Below, one piece after another: positions 47,201-57,965 of a DNA stretch of 64,000 bases. The DNA lies in contig JAGUCH010000003.1 of NCBI GenBank assembly GCA_019096065.1, positions 310,001 through 374,000 on the forward strand, given 5' to 3'. The stretch comes from Paracyclopina nana. Taxonomy: Eukaryota > Arthropoda > Copepoda > Cyclopoida > Cyclopettidae. Each line of letters opens with the position of its first letter. Position 1 is the stretch's first letter. A model generated the notes under the pieces. The model made no database searches. It saw only the letters and a program-made list of their open reading frames with translations, and had not been told where the DNA came from. Both the position numbers and the translations under genes were made by a program.

Positions 47201-50200
47201 GATAGGAGTACCTTTCCCCAAAACTTGGTCTTCACCCGGAAATCTTGCCACCAAGTCCAGCTTTTTCCTTGGGCGTGACACGTTGTGACCGGAGGGTGAT
47301 GGCTCACTTGCTCAGCAACATATTTAAAGCCTTTGTCGTCTCGTATGCATTCGTACGTTTCACCTAGAAACTTGAATAAGTTAGGCATCCTAATAACTTA
47401 ATATCATGCAATTGGAGAATTTGTGCAATATTCAATGTAGGAAAAAAAGAGAACCGGTCTGAAACAACTCAAAATCCCTCATCTGATCCTTGCTTGATTA
47501 GTTCACAATTTCTTCACATTGACTTGAAGGAGGTCCTAACCCAAACTCTTTACAACACCCAAAAATTATACATTTTCTGAAAGCTTGTGTTCTTAGGGTT
47601 CTTTTGGTAGTAATTGAAAGTATTCCCATAACATAAAATTTTCAAAAACGTCTAGCACCTACAGTTTATTATTTTTCGAGATTATTAATAGCAATGACCC
47701 CCTCTGAAAAAAAGAAGATCAACTTTTTTTACTTCATATGCAAGTCTGTAAAATGCACTCAAATTGAGATATTTGCTGCCAAACTTATTATGCAAAGTTA
47801 ATCAAGTTGGCAGTAATCAACTTTTAGCATAGCCATATCTCCGTTTCTGTTCATCCTAGCGATTTTACTATGAAGTAATTTAAGTTTTATTTTTGAATTT
47901 TAGTGGGGGTCACTGAAGCTAATTATCCCCAACAATTGAGCCGTGTTTGCGCAAAACGTATTTAAAAATTTTATATACTGTAATACGATTTCCTCGTGTT
48001 ATAATTCAGTTTACCGATCCGACTCAGCTCTTTAATGTCACATTTCTTTCTAAGTAATTTGGGGGATATTAAATACTTAACGGCCCTGGAATCAAATTTG
48101 AGGGATTTTAAGCAATTTAATGCCCTCATTTTCCATGGAAGTAATCCAAATTCCAAAGAAGTTGGAAAAAGAGAGGATCATCCAAGATTCAAACCTTAGA
48201 CAGTTGGATTAGCATTCCAATGCTCTAACCACTGAGCTATGGAAACATGATGAAAATTGCATGCTATGTATAGGACTTTACCTTAATTTAAGCCAGATAA
48301 GGAAATAAAAAAAATGTTAAGGAATGACAGGGGTTTGAACCCTAGACTACTGAATCTAGAGCCTAACGCTATAACCATTGTGCCATAGGAGCACTTCTTT
48401 AGAAATGGATTTTAAAAGTCTGTTTTATTGCTCCCAAACCACTGGATGCCAGCTTATGAGAGCCAGTGATATTCACACAGGAACTAAAAACCGAGCAGTA
48501 TTTTCTAGGGCATGGGGCAGCCCGGTAACTTCATAAAAACACTCAAAAATCGTATTACAGAATATAAAATTGTATATTTTGAGCTGGGGCACGTAAAATC
48601 GGGTCATTAAATAGCTGAGTGAGGATTTTAAAATGGAAAAACACTCGTACAATTACAGCCCTCGCAGGCTTGGGCTAGTAAAGCTGTACTCGAGTTTTCC
48701 CATTTTAAAATCCTCACTCAGCTATTTAATGACCCTACTTTACGTGCCCCAGCTCGAAATAAATAACTATTATGTTATTGGAAGCGATAGGCCAGGATTT
48801 TTATTTTATCACCAAATGAACCCTTGGGACATAAGCTTTCAGAAATATATATAATTATTGGGTGTTGTAAGTAGTTTGGGTTAGGTCCTTTGTCAGGTCA
48901 ATGTGTCTTAAAATATGTATGTAATTTTTACTTCAGAAAAGGCCTTTGCTATTAAAAAACATTTTTGACCTTTTGGAAGCCCATCGAATTTGACGAGTGC
49001 AAGATTAAATATTAAACTCATCCAATTTTCAGTTCAAATACGCAGTTTTTCCAGCAATCAAAATCAGTAGGATGTTCATAGATCATAAAGATATCAAACA
49101 TGTTTCTGTTTTGCAGCAAAGCTGCAAAGATATTTGTGAAAAAGACCTTTTTTTACTGGCTGATTCAAGAGCATTGTGAACACTATTGATTTTGCTTTAG
49201 CATCTAAATTAACACACTTGCACTTACTTGCTACTTAAGTTTGACAATGTAAACAGAGGCCATCATCAAACAAAAGTATATAAAAATAGATGAATTGAGT
49301 GGCCCGAATAAAAGAAACTTTTCCTCTGCCCAAGTCTTGATGTAGTCACTCCAATCAGAACATTGATAAAAACACATTTAGAGCTATAAAAGTCGATTTA
49401 CGTATAAGCTTCGAAAGTGGCAAAAAAGCCATTGAAGTACGCGGCCAAAATGTCAGAATCTCAGATCGTATCTAGTTGACATTTTGAAAAAAGTCATATT
49501 TTTTTTTCAAAATGTCAGCAAGGTTCAATCCGAGTCCCAGTGCATTTTTATGTTTTTAAAACGCTTAAAAAGTAGGACAAGTAAGACATTGGACTTTGTT
49601 AGTTTACCTAAAAGGGGATTGAAGGGTTTGTGACCCGCACGTGCAGTGCAGTATCCATAAGCTGACACTGCAAAAGCAGCCACGTAGGTCATTCGCTCAA
49701 CTGCGTCGGAAGATGCAGCAGCCTTGTCAAGCAAATCCGAGTATTCGAGCTCTTCGCAAAGCCTGAAAAATAGTTGAAACATCATAAATCTACGCAGCAA
49801 ATTACGTTCAAAAACGAGTCAGCGTTGGCCTACTTCGTTTGCCCCACTTTAAAGCAAAAAAAAACAGTGTACGCTGACACAGAAAAACATGATGATGATG
49901 ACCTTTGCAGAGCAGAGAGCGGTTCGTTGAGCGTCACCGGCATGGAGATCTTGGACAAGTCCTTGCCAATGTTCTTGGTGAGTAGGTTCCACAAGTTCAA
50001 GCCTGCAGTGTCGGCCTTCATGGCGGGCAACTTTTGCCGCCTCCCAGTCATCCTGGTGAGAGTGGAGGTCACCACTCCAGGCGGGCCAAGTTCAGCCTCG
50101 GAGCGGCCTCCCAATGCCGACGACTTGGGAGGAGGCTCCAAGGACGACGAAAACTCCAACGAGCTGGGATGCTGCCTCGCTTCCTCGTACATCTACAATT

Positions 50201-52069
50201 TAATTCAATTAACCTGCTGCTGCTGCTAATAATTTGATCGCTATCTTAACCTGTTCGTCATCCGTGGAATTGGACTCGTCGCCGTTTTCCGAGCCAAAAT
50301 CCTCATCGGAGCTGTACTCGGAAGGAGCCCCATCCTCGGCCGTGTATTCCCTCGCATCAAAGAACTCGGAAATGCACGAAGAGCTGGAAAAAATCCAATA
50401 TGCACTATTATATATCAATGAGCCATTTGAAGGCACTACTTGCTGTTGTAGTAGTGAAAAAGGTTCCATAAGGCGATGGGCTTCAAGCAAATGTTGAACA
50501 TGCTGCTCGCTGCAGAGTATCGCTTCGATTGAACATATTGTGCATATGTCATCCATAGCACAATAAATAAAAGGCACATGTGTGCACTTTACCTGTAGGA
50601 CAGGGACTGTTGCTGGCCCAGTCCCCTGATGAGCGTGTCGCTCGCCAATGAAGGCATGTGTGGCACATCCGTGAGCTCAGAGTCCAAGTGGATCTTCTGG
50701 AGCTTGGCCCGCAGCGAGGCGTTCTGGGCCTGAGCCTGGTTGTACGCCAGCCTCAAACTGGCCAATTGCTGCATGTTTCCATTCAGCGTCGAGGTCTTGG
50801 TCATGAACAGCGTCTGCTCCTCTTGCTGCACAATCATCGCTTTCAGCTTCTCCTTGTCACCGGTGTAGGATCGCACGAGTGAGGCCAGCTCGTGCTGGAG
50901 GTCTTGCACGATGTTCACCAGCTCCTCTCTGGTGACCAGCGAGAAATTCAAGGCCTTTGGGTCGGTGGGCATGGAGACAGGCCTGCCCAGGTTGAGAGTG
51001 GACGCCAACGAGGGATTGGACGATGACATTGCTCCCATGGTGGCCAAGTTGGTGTCGTTGATGTCAATGTCAATCAGGGAGGGACTGTTGGGCCGCTGCA
51101 AGTCTTGCTGCAGTGATGTCAGCGTGGAGGACCTGGAATTGCACTCGGATTTCTGCGGAGGCGGCCCATTGTTGGTGTTGTTTCCAGATCCGGACTTTTT
51201 CTTGCGGAGGCCGAAAAAGTTCTTTTGCTTGGCCGGTCCAGACCCGTAGTCGTCCTCGAGCTTCTGGGCAATGAGGCCAAGGTTGACAGCACTCTGCTGG
51301 ATGGACAGCATCTGATTGGTCATTCGCTCGTCCATAGCGTTGAATTCTTGCAAAATGCTCTTTTGCCCTAGTGGAATTATACTATTTAGGAATTTTTCCA
51401 TTTTCGTAGCAGGAATTTTACCTAGAGGCGGCTTCAAGCCTCGATTCAAGGAGCTCCGAGGACTATGATTGAAATTGGGCAAAGAGTGCGAGGGACTGCC
51501 GTTGAGTTGAATAATCGACTCATCAGTGACAGCAGAAGTGTTGATCTGATGCTGCCTGTAAAACCGATGCTGCTGCAGCTGCTCCAGCCACAGCGCGAAG
51601 GACTCGACATCTCCAGCCTTCAAGTGATGAATAAAGTTCTCGTCATCAATGTCGATCCGGAACAGCTCCGTCTTCGCAGAAATGACCGACAGCCCCACAT
51701 CGATCTTCCCATGCGTTCGGCCTCGATTGACCTCGGTGGCGGACTTTCCATAGGTCAAGTAGCCGCTGTCCAGCAAAAAGTACCTAAGCAACAAAATATA
51801 CTTGTCATCTCTCGAAAAACGAGTTTTCGTCGCCTTTAGAAATTCAATACTTGCTTGGATAAAGCTTTATGCAATTACCGCTTATGCCAGCCTTTCAAAG
51901 GCCATTTCCGCCGCTTGGTCAGCATCCCCTCCATTTTCTTGGGCTTGATGGTGTACGCAGTCCCGTGGTCCAAGTTGGTCAAGATCTCCCACTTGGAGTC
52001 CTTCCTTCCTCGCTTGGCTTCCATTGTGTCCATTTTGGACACACGTCCGTGAATTCGTGGAGACGCCAT
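44267..52069 (-). CDS. Oxysterol-binding protein-related protein, ORP3/6/7 type
   Basis: Twelve exons on the minus strand: 52069-51879, 51783-51422, 51367-50593, 50383-50251, 50192-49903, 49762-49608, 47363-47212, 47153-47070, 46091-45887, 44871-44742, 44686-44593 and 44473-44267. They join in phase to 925 residues. An N-terminal PH domain (about 40-150) is followed by a Ser/Asn-rich linker with a coiled segment. A clear FFAT motif at 449-455 (EFFDARE) binds VAP in the ER membrane, and the lipid-binding ORD carries the signature EQVSHHPP at 653-660. Such proteins move sterol or phosphoinositide at ER-plasma membrane contacts. The 54-nt intron 51368-51421 is a multiple of three without a stop, so retention would add 18 residues. 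Two introns carry composite tRNA-like elements. Confidence 0.93.
46253..46997. mobile_element. Composite TIR/tRNA-like element, copy B
   Basis: Inverted tips 'ttttatatgatggaaagc' (46253) and 'actttccatcatataaaa' (ending 46800) enclose a tRNA-like remnant (about 46465-46510, minus strand) that keeps the B box and T arm but has lost the D arm. The hairpin 46805-46997 follows. Similarity to copy A runs end to end. It lies in the ORP intron 46092-47069. Confidence 0.85.
48171..48247 (-). ncRNA. tRNA-like sequence 1 in copy C
   Basis: Minus strand: A box TAGCTCAGTGGTTAGAGC, a well-paired anticodon stem (TTGGA/TCCAA) with loop ATGCTAA, a B-box variant GGTTTGAATCT and a TTTTT run after it. Acceptor pairing is poor. 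Probable pseudo-tRNA within the repeat. Confidence 0.55.
48321..48393 (-). ncRNA. tRNA-like sequence 2 in copy C
   Basis: Minus strand: A-box-like TGGCACAATGGTTATAGCG and B box GGGTTCAAACCCC with a good T stem. The anticodon loop would read CTA but its stem is weak. Probable pseudo-tRNA. Confidence 0.5.
48577..48760. repeat. Hairpin following composite element C
   Basis: Arms 48577-48650 and about 48688-48760 are reverse complements over about 70 bp with few mismatches ('gctggggcacgtaaa', 'tcattaaatagctgagtga', 'ggattttaaaatgg'). The centre 'ccctcgcaggcttgggct' resembles the centre of the hairpin after copy A. Confidence 0.9.
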
Positions 52070-52828
52070 GTAAACAGCACTATGTCACCAACATCTGCTA
52101 TCCTATGATCGCAATGTTTACCATGTCACCCTTAATTGGAGATAAATGTCCGCTTCAATTCCTCGTGCTCTTTTTTAATAATAAAAGATAAGGCTCGCGA
52201 GTTTTTTGTTTGCGTGCAATGATAACCATACCTGGAAGATCTTGATGAATGCGGCGGCAGACACTATCAAGGGATGTTCATTGACTCATGACAAACATGA
52301 TTACTCTTGCGATTTTTCGGGTTTCTTCTGCTTGCTACAGGTTACAAAACTGCGCTCTCAAATCTAAGGCAACTACTCAACTTGTTTTAAACAGTAATTG
52401 GAAAAATTTGATCCATTATGCTATTTAAGGACAATTCATTGCATGGAGTCAAATACGAAAATTTGACTTGATTTAATTTTTAGCTAGAATATTTAAGAAA
52501 CTCAGAAATCATCCGGTCTTTTCAATGGGATTGACTTGGGGTTCCGATCAGGCGATAGAAGTCAAAGTCGCTGCTTTGCGTATTTTCATAGTAAATAGTG
52601 CGCGAAATGGCCTTTTTGTAAACACTCGGGCGATTTCTCGTCAAACAACCTTTGACAATTGACACAAGTCAGTGACACACCTCTTTGAAAACAAAAGTTC
52701 AATAATTTTCAGATAAGGACAGTCTCCTTATCTGTCGAGGCCGATTCTCCGCCTCACAATCTCGAAATACAGCAGCAATTTGTCCGTGTTGACTGACCAG
52801 AGTCCACGGACGAGAAAATAATTGCAAA
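52070..52828. other. Divergent intergenic region between ORP and ARPC1
   Basis: Must contain both promoters. I see no TATA box, repeat or RNA gene. The run from about 52700 to 52828 is GC-richer and is probably ARPC1 5' UTR. Confidence 0.5.
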
Positions 52829-54069
52829 ATGGCGACGAAAATCATCTCCAACTTTGGCATTGATCCCATCACGACTCATGCCTGGTCCTCTGATGGCAAA
52901 AGCATTGCCCTCTCCCAAAACAACAAAGAAGTCAAGATTTTCAAGGAGGAAGGCATTGGAAAGTGGAGCGAAACGGCCGTGCTGGACCAACACGACCTCA
53001 GGGTCACTGGGATCGATTGGGCGCCCAAGACCAACCGGATTGTCACTTGCTCGGCCGACAGGAACGCCTACGTATGGACCTTGAACGAGGACGGGAACTG
53101 GAAGCAAAATCTGGTTCTTCTCAGGATCAACCGGGCAGCCACCTGCGTCAAATGGAGCCCCGAGGAAAATAAGTTTGCCGTTGGATCCGGAGCTAGGTAA
53201 TTAGAATTGGCTCCAGCTTAAGTATATCTCTCAAAATGTCTTCTCAAGGCTCATCTCGATTTGCTACTTTGAGCAAGAAAATGACTGGTGGGTGGCCAAG
53301 CATATTAAGAAGCCAATCAGGTCAACCATCACCACTCTGGACTGGCATCCCAACAATGTTTTGTTGGCTGCTGGATCCTCTGGATTCAAGGTCAGAGTCT
53401 ACTCTGGATATGTCAAGGACATTGAGCCTAAGCCCTCTGCAACTCCTTGGGGCAACAAGATGCCGTTTTCCAATATGCTGGCCGAGTTCTCCAACAGCGT
53501 TCATGTAAAGAAAATAGCTTGAAATGGCCTTATGATAATTTCTAAAGATGATTCATGATTAGGGTGGAGGCTGGGTTCACTCGGTGTCCTTTTCTGCTGA
53601 TGGCAACAAGCTGGCATGGGTTGGCCATGACTCTAGCATTTCAGTGGCTGACGCCACCAGGGATATGGCAACGCACAAACTGAAGACCCAGTTTTTGCCA
53701 CTCTTGTCTTGCATCTGGATTTCGCCCACTTCCATCATTGCTGGTGGGCATGGATGCACTCTGATGCTTTTCAGCCTCGATGCTGCTGGCCAAATCTCCT
53801 TTGTGTCCAAATTGGAAGAGGACAAGAAAGTGGAGAGCAACAACAAATTCAGCGCCAAAGCCTTGTTTCAAACACGCGACAAGATGGGCACCTCTGAAGT
53901 GGCTGATACCGTGCTCAACACAACGCACCAAAATCAGATTTCTTGCATTCAAATCAGGGATGGGGACAAGAATGAGGCCAACAAGGTCTCGACCACTGCT
54001 GGTGATGGCAAAATGGTCGTATGGGACTTGCGAAGCTTTGAAAAGCAGATGAATGGTCTCAAGCTTTAA
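52829..54069 (+). CDS. ARPC1: Arp2/3 complex subunit 1 (ARPC1/p40)
   Basis: Three exons, 52829-53196, 53249-53504 and 53563-54069, join in phase to give 376 residues (family about 370). It is a WD40 propeller: [58 protein letters not shown] and [16 protein letters not shown] mark successive blades, and the C-terminus ends in [14 protein letters not shown]1 helps bind nucleation-promoting factors and is part of the complex that starts branched actin filaments. The introns are 52 and 58 nt. An AATAAA lies at 54094-54099, 25 bp after the stop. A decayed second copy of the last codons and 3' UTR seems to follow at about 54255-54370 ('tcttgcaatcaaatta', 'ggtgacaagaatgagg'). Confidence 0.96.
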
Positions 54070-54459
54070 AAGAGCTTTTTGCATTGAAACACAAATAAAC
54101 AAGGATCTTAGACTAGTTACTATAGGGGGCATTTTTATATCCATAGCAAATCAAAACAATGCAATTCACCCTTTTATGTCTTCGGTTTTTTCATTAAAGT
54201 CACAGAGGAAATAGAGAGTGGAGAGGTGCCAAAAAAATCCCATACTTGCATCAAAATCATATTTCTTGCAATCAAATTACGGATGATGGTGACAAGAATG
54301 AGGATCTAAAGATGATGCCAAGGTCACTTGTCAAGCTTGGAAAGCAGTATTAGAAGAGCTTCGAGCAACGAAAAAAATGAACACGAATCATAATAACAAT
54401 TTATAATATTTCTGTGCAAAACCCACAGAATCGAGGCATAAATTGAAACTTCCATTATT

Positions 54460-54465
54460 TTTATT
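54460..54465 (-). terminator. AATAAA overlapping SRP14 stop codon
   Basis: The minus strand reads CAATAAAAATAA, so the TAA stop (54461-54463) lies within AATAAA. Additional AT-rich sequence follows, so a later signal is also possible. Confidence 0.45.
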
Positions 54466-55009
54466 GAGTGGCCTTTTTCAGTTTGGTCTTCTTCTGCCTT
54501 TTCAGACCGTCCATGTGGTTCTTCAGTAAGTTGCAATACGCTAGCTGGAACTTGTTCACATCTCTTTGATGGACCTGAAAAGAAATCGTTTGAAGCATTA
54601 TGCAAAACTATAAGAATAATAGTAGCCTTACCACAGTGGAAATCTTCTCGGAATGATACAGGGCTCTGATGAGGCAGCTAAACTCAGGGTCAGCATTGTG
54701 AGAAGAGGTTGATTCTGACCTGGGCTTGGTGGCCTTTTGCCCTTTACTGGACATTTTCACCTTTTCCTCTGGCCTTGGGGTAGGCTTCGTCTTTCCATCG
54801 TCTAAAAGGACAAAAATTAACCCAAAAGCTCATTTTCAACAAGTCCAATCTTACATCTTTTCATGGTGAGTTGGACGTGGCCTTTAGACCTGGCCTTATC
54901 AAACATCAACGTGAGCCTCGACAAAAACTGAAAAATCAAACGGCTCTCAAGTTAAAGGCCAAACTTGACTACATGATGACATTACCTGATCTCCGTCGAG
55001 GAGGACCAT
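54461..55009 (-). CDS. SRP14: Signal recognition particle 14 kDa protein
   Basis: Four exons on the minus strand, 55009-54986, 54927-54855, 54801-54632 and 54574-54461, join in phase to give 126 residues (human 136). Diagnostic stretches are MVLLDGDQFLSRLT at the start, MKRYDGKTKP across the second junction and VNKFQLAYCNLLKNHMDGLK near the end, followed by a lysine-rich tail. SRP14 pairs with SRP9 on the Alu part of 7SL RNA and slows elongation during targeting to the ER. The first coding exon is only 8 codons. The middle region (EEKVKMSSKGQKAT) is shorter and more basic than in vertebrates. The stop overlaps AATAAA. Confidence 0.95.
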
Positions 55010-55652
55010 ATTTGTCTGAACTTTCTTCAACTATTTTTTCTGCCTATGTGGAATGCAAAAGCTTTGTTTTGATTTTGCTCACTTTCCTTCTGTCTCAGCT
55101 GAAGGGTTGAGCCGACCAAATTAAGGCATGAAAAGATGCTACAAATTGAGATATTGAGGAAAGCCTTTCAGCCTAAGGCTGGGTAATGAAAGAATTATGT
55201 ATGCAGTTTACTCAACTGTTGGTAAATTAAAGTAATTTACGTCTTTACGTCACGAAACTCTAAGACTATGAAAACATTTTTGGTGATCGCTGACAGTTCG
55301 GTTGACAGGCTCCACTTTCAAACTGATAACACAAACTGAGCTAAAACTGAGACTAACAAAAAAACAGGCTCAGTAATCATAAGACTCAGTACTGACTACT
55401 AAGTTAAATAGCTAACTGAGTGAATGTCAGCTATTTTTCGGAACTCAGCACTGCACTGTCAATGAGATATGAGAAATCAAGTCAAGCAAATTCAATGCAA
55501 TCAGTGATTTATTTAACTTAGAGACAACTTTTGGCGTATTCAGAGAGCCTCAACAACACCAACACACATTTACAGGAGTTTTTCACAAAAGTTGGAAAGC
55601 AAATCTGCTTATAAATTGGGCCGCACCATCTGTCCACCAAAAAACTAGAAAA

Positions 55653-56066
55653 TTAGAGCCTTCCCCATTGGTATTGGTTCCTCCTCATTCTGGACCATTG
55701 GTAATTATGACCTTGTTGACCAGCCTTTTTCAGCCTAGACCACATGTAGTTTTTGGGAGCATCAGATTCTTTGTCTTTCTTCCTTCTTCCCAACCAGGGT
55801 TGGTAGCCTTGATCCTCCCTCTTTTTACCTGTCCATGGCTGATATCCAGACCTTCTTTCAAGCTCAATGGCTTCAGGAATCATATAGAGGTCAAAGTCAT
55901 CCCCAACAACTTCCAAGCCTGGCTCAGCTCTCTCCTCATGCAAGTCTTAAATATGCAATACTTTTTTATGATTGCCAAAATGATTGACCATAGTCTACTT
56001 ACTTTGCTGGCATGTGGTCAAAGTGGCCAAAAACAAAAAGGTGATAACTGCTGGTAGTAGTGACAT
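55653..56066 (-). CDS. Putative multi-peptide neuropeptide precursor
   Basis: Two coding exons, 56066-56003 and 55945-55653, join in phase to give 118 residues. Residues 1-19 (MSLLPAVITFLFLATLTTC) are a signal peptide. After an acidic spacer (22-51) come basic cleavage sites that free five short peptides: SGYQPWTG (then KKR), EDQGYQPWLG (then RRKK), a segment ending NYMWSRL (then KK), a segment ending NYQWSRM (then RR), and the C-terminal NQYQWGRL. The first two end in Gly before the basic site and would be C-terminally amidated. The shared Y-x-(P)-W core repeated five times is the hallmark of a peptide precursor. I do not recognise the family; the YQPW core is faintly kinin-like but lacks the WG-amide end. 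A TATA box and a noncoding 5' exon support expression. Divergent from CutC. Confidence 0.85.
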
Positions 56067-56185
56067 CACTGAAAAAGATAAACCCATTTTAACAAAAAAT
56101 TATCTAAGTTAAAAATTATTCTTTGCTACCTCCTGTTGTGAATTGGTCTGGTTGACTGATGTGACTTTTCCCCATCATGTTTCAC

Positions 56186-56193
56186 CTTATATA
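56186..56193 (-). promoter_or_regulatory. TATA box of neuropeptide-like gene
   Basis: The minus strand reads GTATATAAGG about 125 bp upstream of the ATG. A likely noncoding first exon ends at a GTAGCA donor near 56128 and the coding exon begins after an AG at 56069-56070. Confidence 0.6.
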
Positions 56194-56282
56194 CTCACAT
56201 TTTTAAGGCTGATCTTAGCCTCTGGGTGTCATTTTGGCCTTCATGCAGTGTAATTATCCCTTGTTAATCTCTCTCTTGCAGG

Positions 56283-57124
56283 ATGAGAAAAGATTGGCCT
56301 CCAATCAAGATGGAAGTCTGTGCAGACAATCTAGAGTCTGTAAAAAATGCTCAAAAGGGAGGAGCTTCAAGGATTGAGCTTTGTTCTGCTCTCTCTGAAG
56401 GAGGATTGACACCTTCTCTTGGCTTTTTTCTCATAGCCAAACAAGTTGCATCCACCATTCCCATATTTTGTATGCTCAGGCCTAGGGGAGGTGACTTTAT
56501 GTATTCACCTGATGAAATTGAGGTAATGGTCAAAGATGCTCAATTGTTTGGTCAAAATGGTGCTTCTGGCCTTGTTCTTGGAGTGCTCAAGTCCAATGGA
56601 AGTTTTGATAGTGCAGCATGCAAGAGGATAATCAATGCAGCTAGTAGCATCAATAGAAGCATGGAGTTTACTTTTCATAGAGCATTTGATGTCATGCAAA
56701 ATCCTTTAGAGTCTGCTGAAGAAATAAGAACATGTGGTTTCTCCAGGATCTTGACAAGTGGACAAGTAATGTGTTAGCTTAGTTTTAAGGTCCTTTTCTA
56801 TGTATTTGATTATTTCAGAAAAAGAATGCTCAATCTGGAATACCTTTGATCAGGGAGCTAGTAAAAAAATTCAAGAATTGCAATTTTCATATTGTTCCTG
56901 GCTGTGGAATCAATGAGGGTAATCTCAAAGAAATCCTTGAAGCCACAGGCGCCGCAGAATTCCATGCCTCTGCCAGATCAATAGTTCAATCAGCCATGGA
57001 GTTCAAAAATGAAAATTGCAGCATGGGCTCAGATAGCTCTGAATACTCTTTGATGGTGACTTCTGAAGAAAAGGTCCATTGTCTCAAAAGTATTTATGAC
57101 CAAGTCAGGCATGAAATAATTTAA
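56283..57124 (+). CDS. CUTC: Copper homeostasis protein CutC
   Basis: Two exons, 56283-56765 and 56819-57124, join in phase to give 262 residues (human 273, E. coli 248). It is a TIM-barrel protein. Recognisable stretches are MEVCADNLESVKNAQKGGASRIELC at the start of the barrel, GGLTPSLG, MLRPRGGDF, FHRAFDV, RILTSGQ and VPGCGIN. CutC binds Cu(I) and is linked to copper tolerance, but the reaction it performs is not settled. An AG just before 56281 suggests an upstream noncoding exon. Its stop codon overlaps that of the minus-strand gene at 57121. Confidence 0.95.
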
Positions 57125-57494
57125 CATGAGCATGAATATTCTCTTTTTCTTCTCATCATTCTTCTTTTTCTTCCTCCTCCCATCATTGCATCATCTTGGT
57201 TGGTGTTTAAATTAAGATTGTTGTTGTTATTGTTGTTGTCATTGTTGTTATTGTTGTTGTTGTTATTGTTGTTGTTGCTTACTAAAATCACTTTATATAA
57301 GCTAAAATGCTTCAATTATGAGTTTTCTCACCTGTTATCACATTTATGGCTACCTGAACAGTAATCATGAGAAACACAGCAAAACCAAATGTTGAGAAAG
57401 TGGATCCACTTGGGCAAAATTCTGATGAAGAGGCTCTTGGTGCAAACTTAAAGGAAGCAATCTCATGAAAGCTTAAATCACTCAAGTTAGCCAT
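57121..57494 (-). CDS. Small membrane protein with poly-Asn tract, unknown
   Basis: Two exons, 57494-57332 and 57281-57121, join in phase (donor GTGAGA, acceptor TTTTAG) to give 107 residues. One hydrophobic segment (FGFAVFLMITVQVAINVIT, about residues 36-54) could span a membrane. It is followed by a run of about 20 Asn coded by AAC/AAT and a basic tail ending REYSCSC. I do not recognise it, and the triplet repeat makes part of the frame look open by chance. The good splice sites and the ordinary amino-acid make-up of exon 1 favour a real gene. Its TAA stop shares three bases with the CutC stop region (57121-57124). Confidence 0.5.
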
Positions 57495-57965
57495 GTGAGT
57501 TGCTTGAAATAAATTTCCAGGTGAATTTTGCAGTACTGTTACAGGAACAGTTGCAACCCTAGCTCAATGTAGTGATAAAATCTTGTCATTATAAGGTACT
57601 GTTCCATGTTATGGCCTATTGTATTATTCAGCTTCCGCCTTTTTTAAGCTGCAAGCGCTCTTGTATACCCTTGGAATGTCCTTAACCTCTCAACAGGATT
57701 TGAAGAGCTGCAGTAAATACACAGTGATGTGAAGCATAGCCTTACCCAACTACTATAATTCCTGCTGCTTTTAAAAACTGTATAATTATATGATCCAGAG
57801 TTGGTTAGAAGTAAGAGTAAATTTACAAGAATACCTAAAAAGATTAATACAAGCATAGTGAAGGCAGGAATTGCTTTATGTAAGGAGGCTTGTTTAAGAG
57901 TAGCATTCTGTGGAATTAAGGGAATTGGAAGTTCAGTGTCTTGACAGTTTGTGCTGTGGATAGAT
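57495..57965. other. Divergent spacer before IYD
   Basis: This ~470-bp stretch holds the 5' ends of the poly-Asn gene (minus) and the deiodinase gene (plus). I see no repeat or RNA gene. Minus-strand open frames here are shadows of the deiodinase gene. Confidence 0.4.

Larger units (their letters stand above)
47974..48566. mobile_element. Composite TIR/tRNA-like element, copy C
   Basis: The tips 'tatactgtaatacgattt' (47974) and 'aaatcgtattacagaata' (ending 48566) are inverted repeats of about 40 bp with mismatches, including 'ttcagtttacc' against 'ggtaacttca'. Two tRNA-like sequences lie inside, both on the minus strand. The left part 'ttataattcagtttacc' is shared with copies A and B, so this is a diverged relative. 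It lies in the ORP intron 47364-49607. Confidence 0.8.

Noticed and set aside
49830-50192. Independent 120-codon secreted or regulatory gene
   Set aside because: It is an internal exon (50192-49903) of the oxysterol-binding protein gene and splices in phase on both sides.
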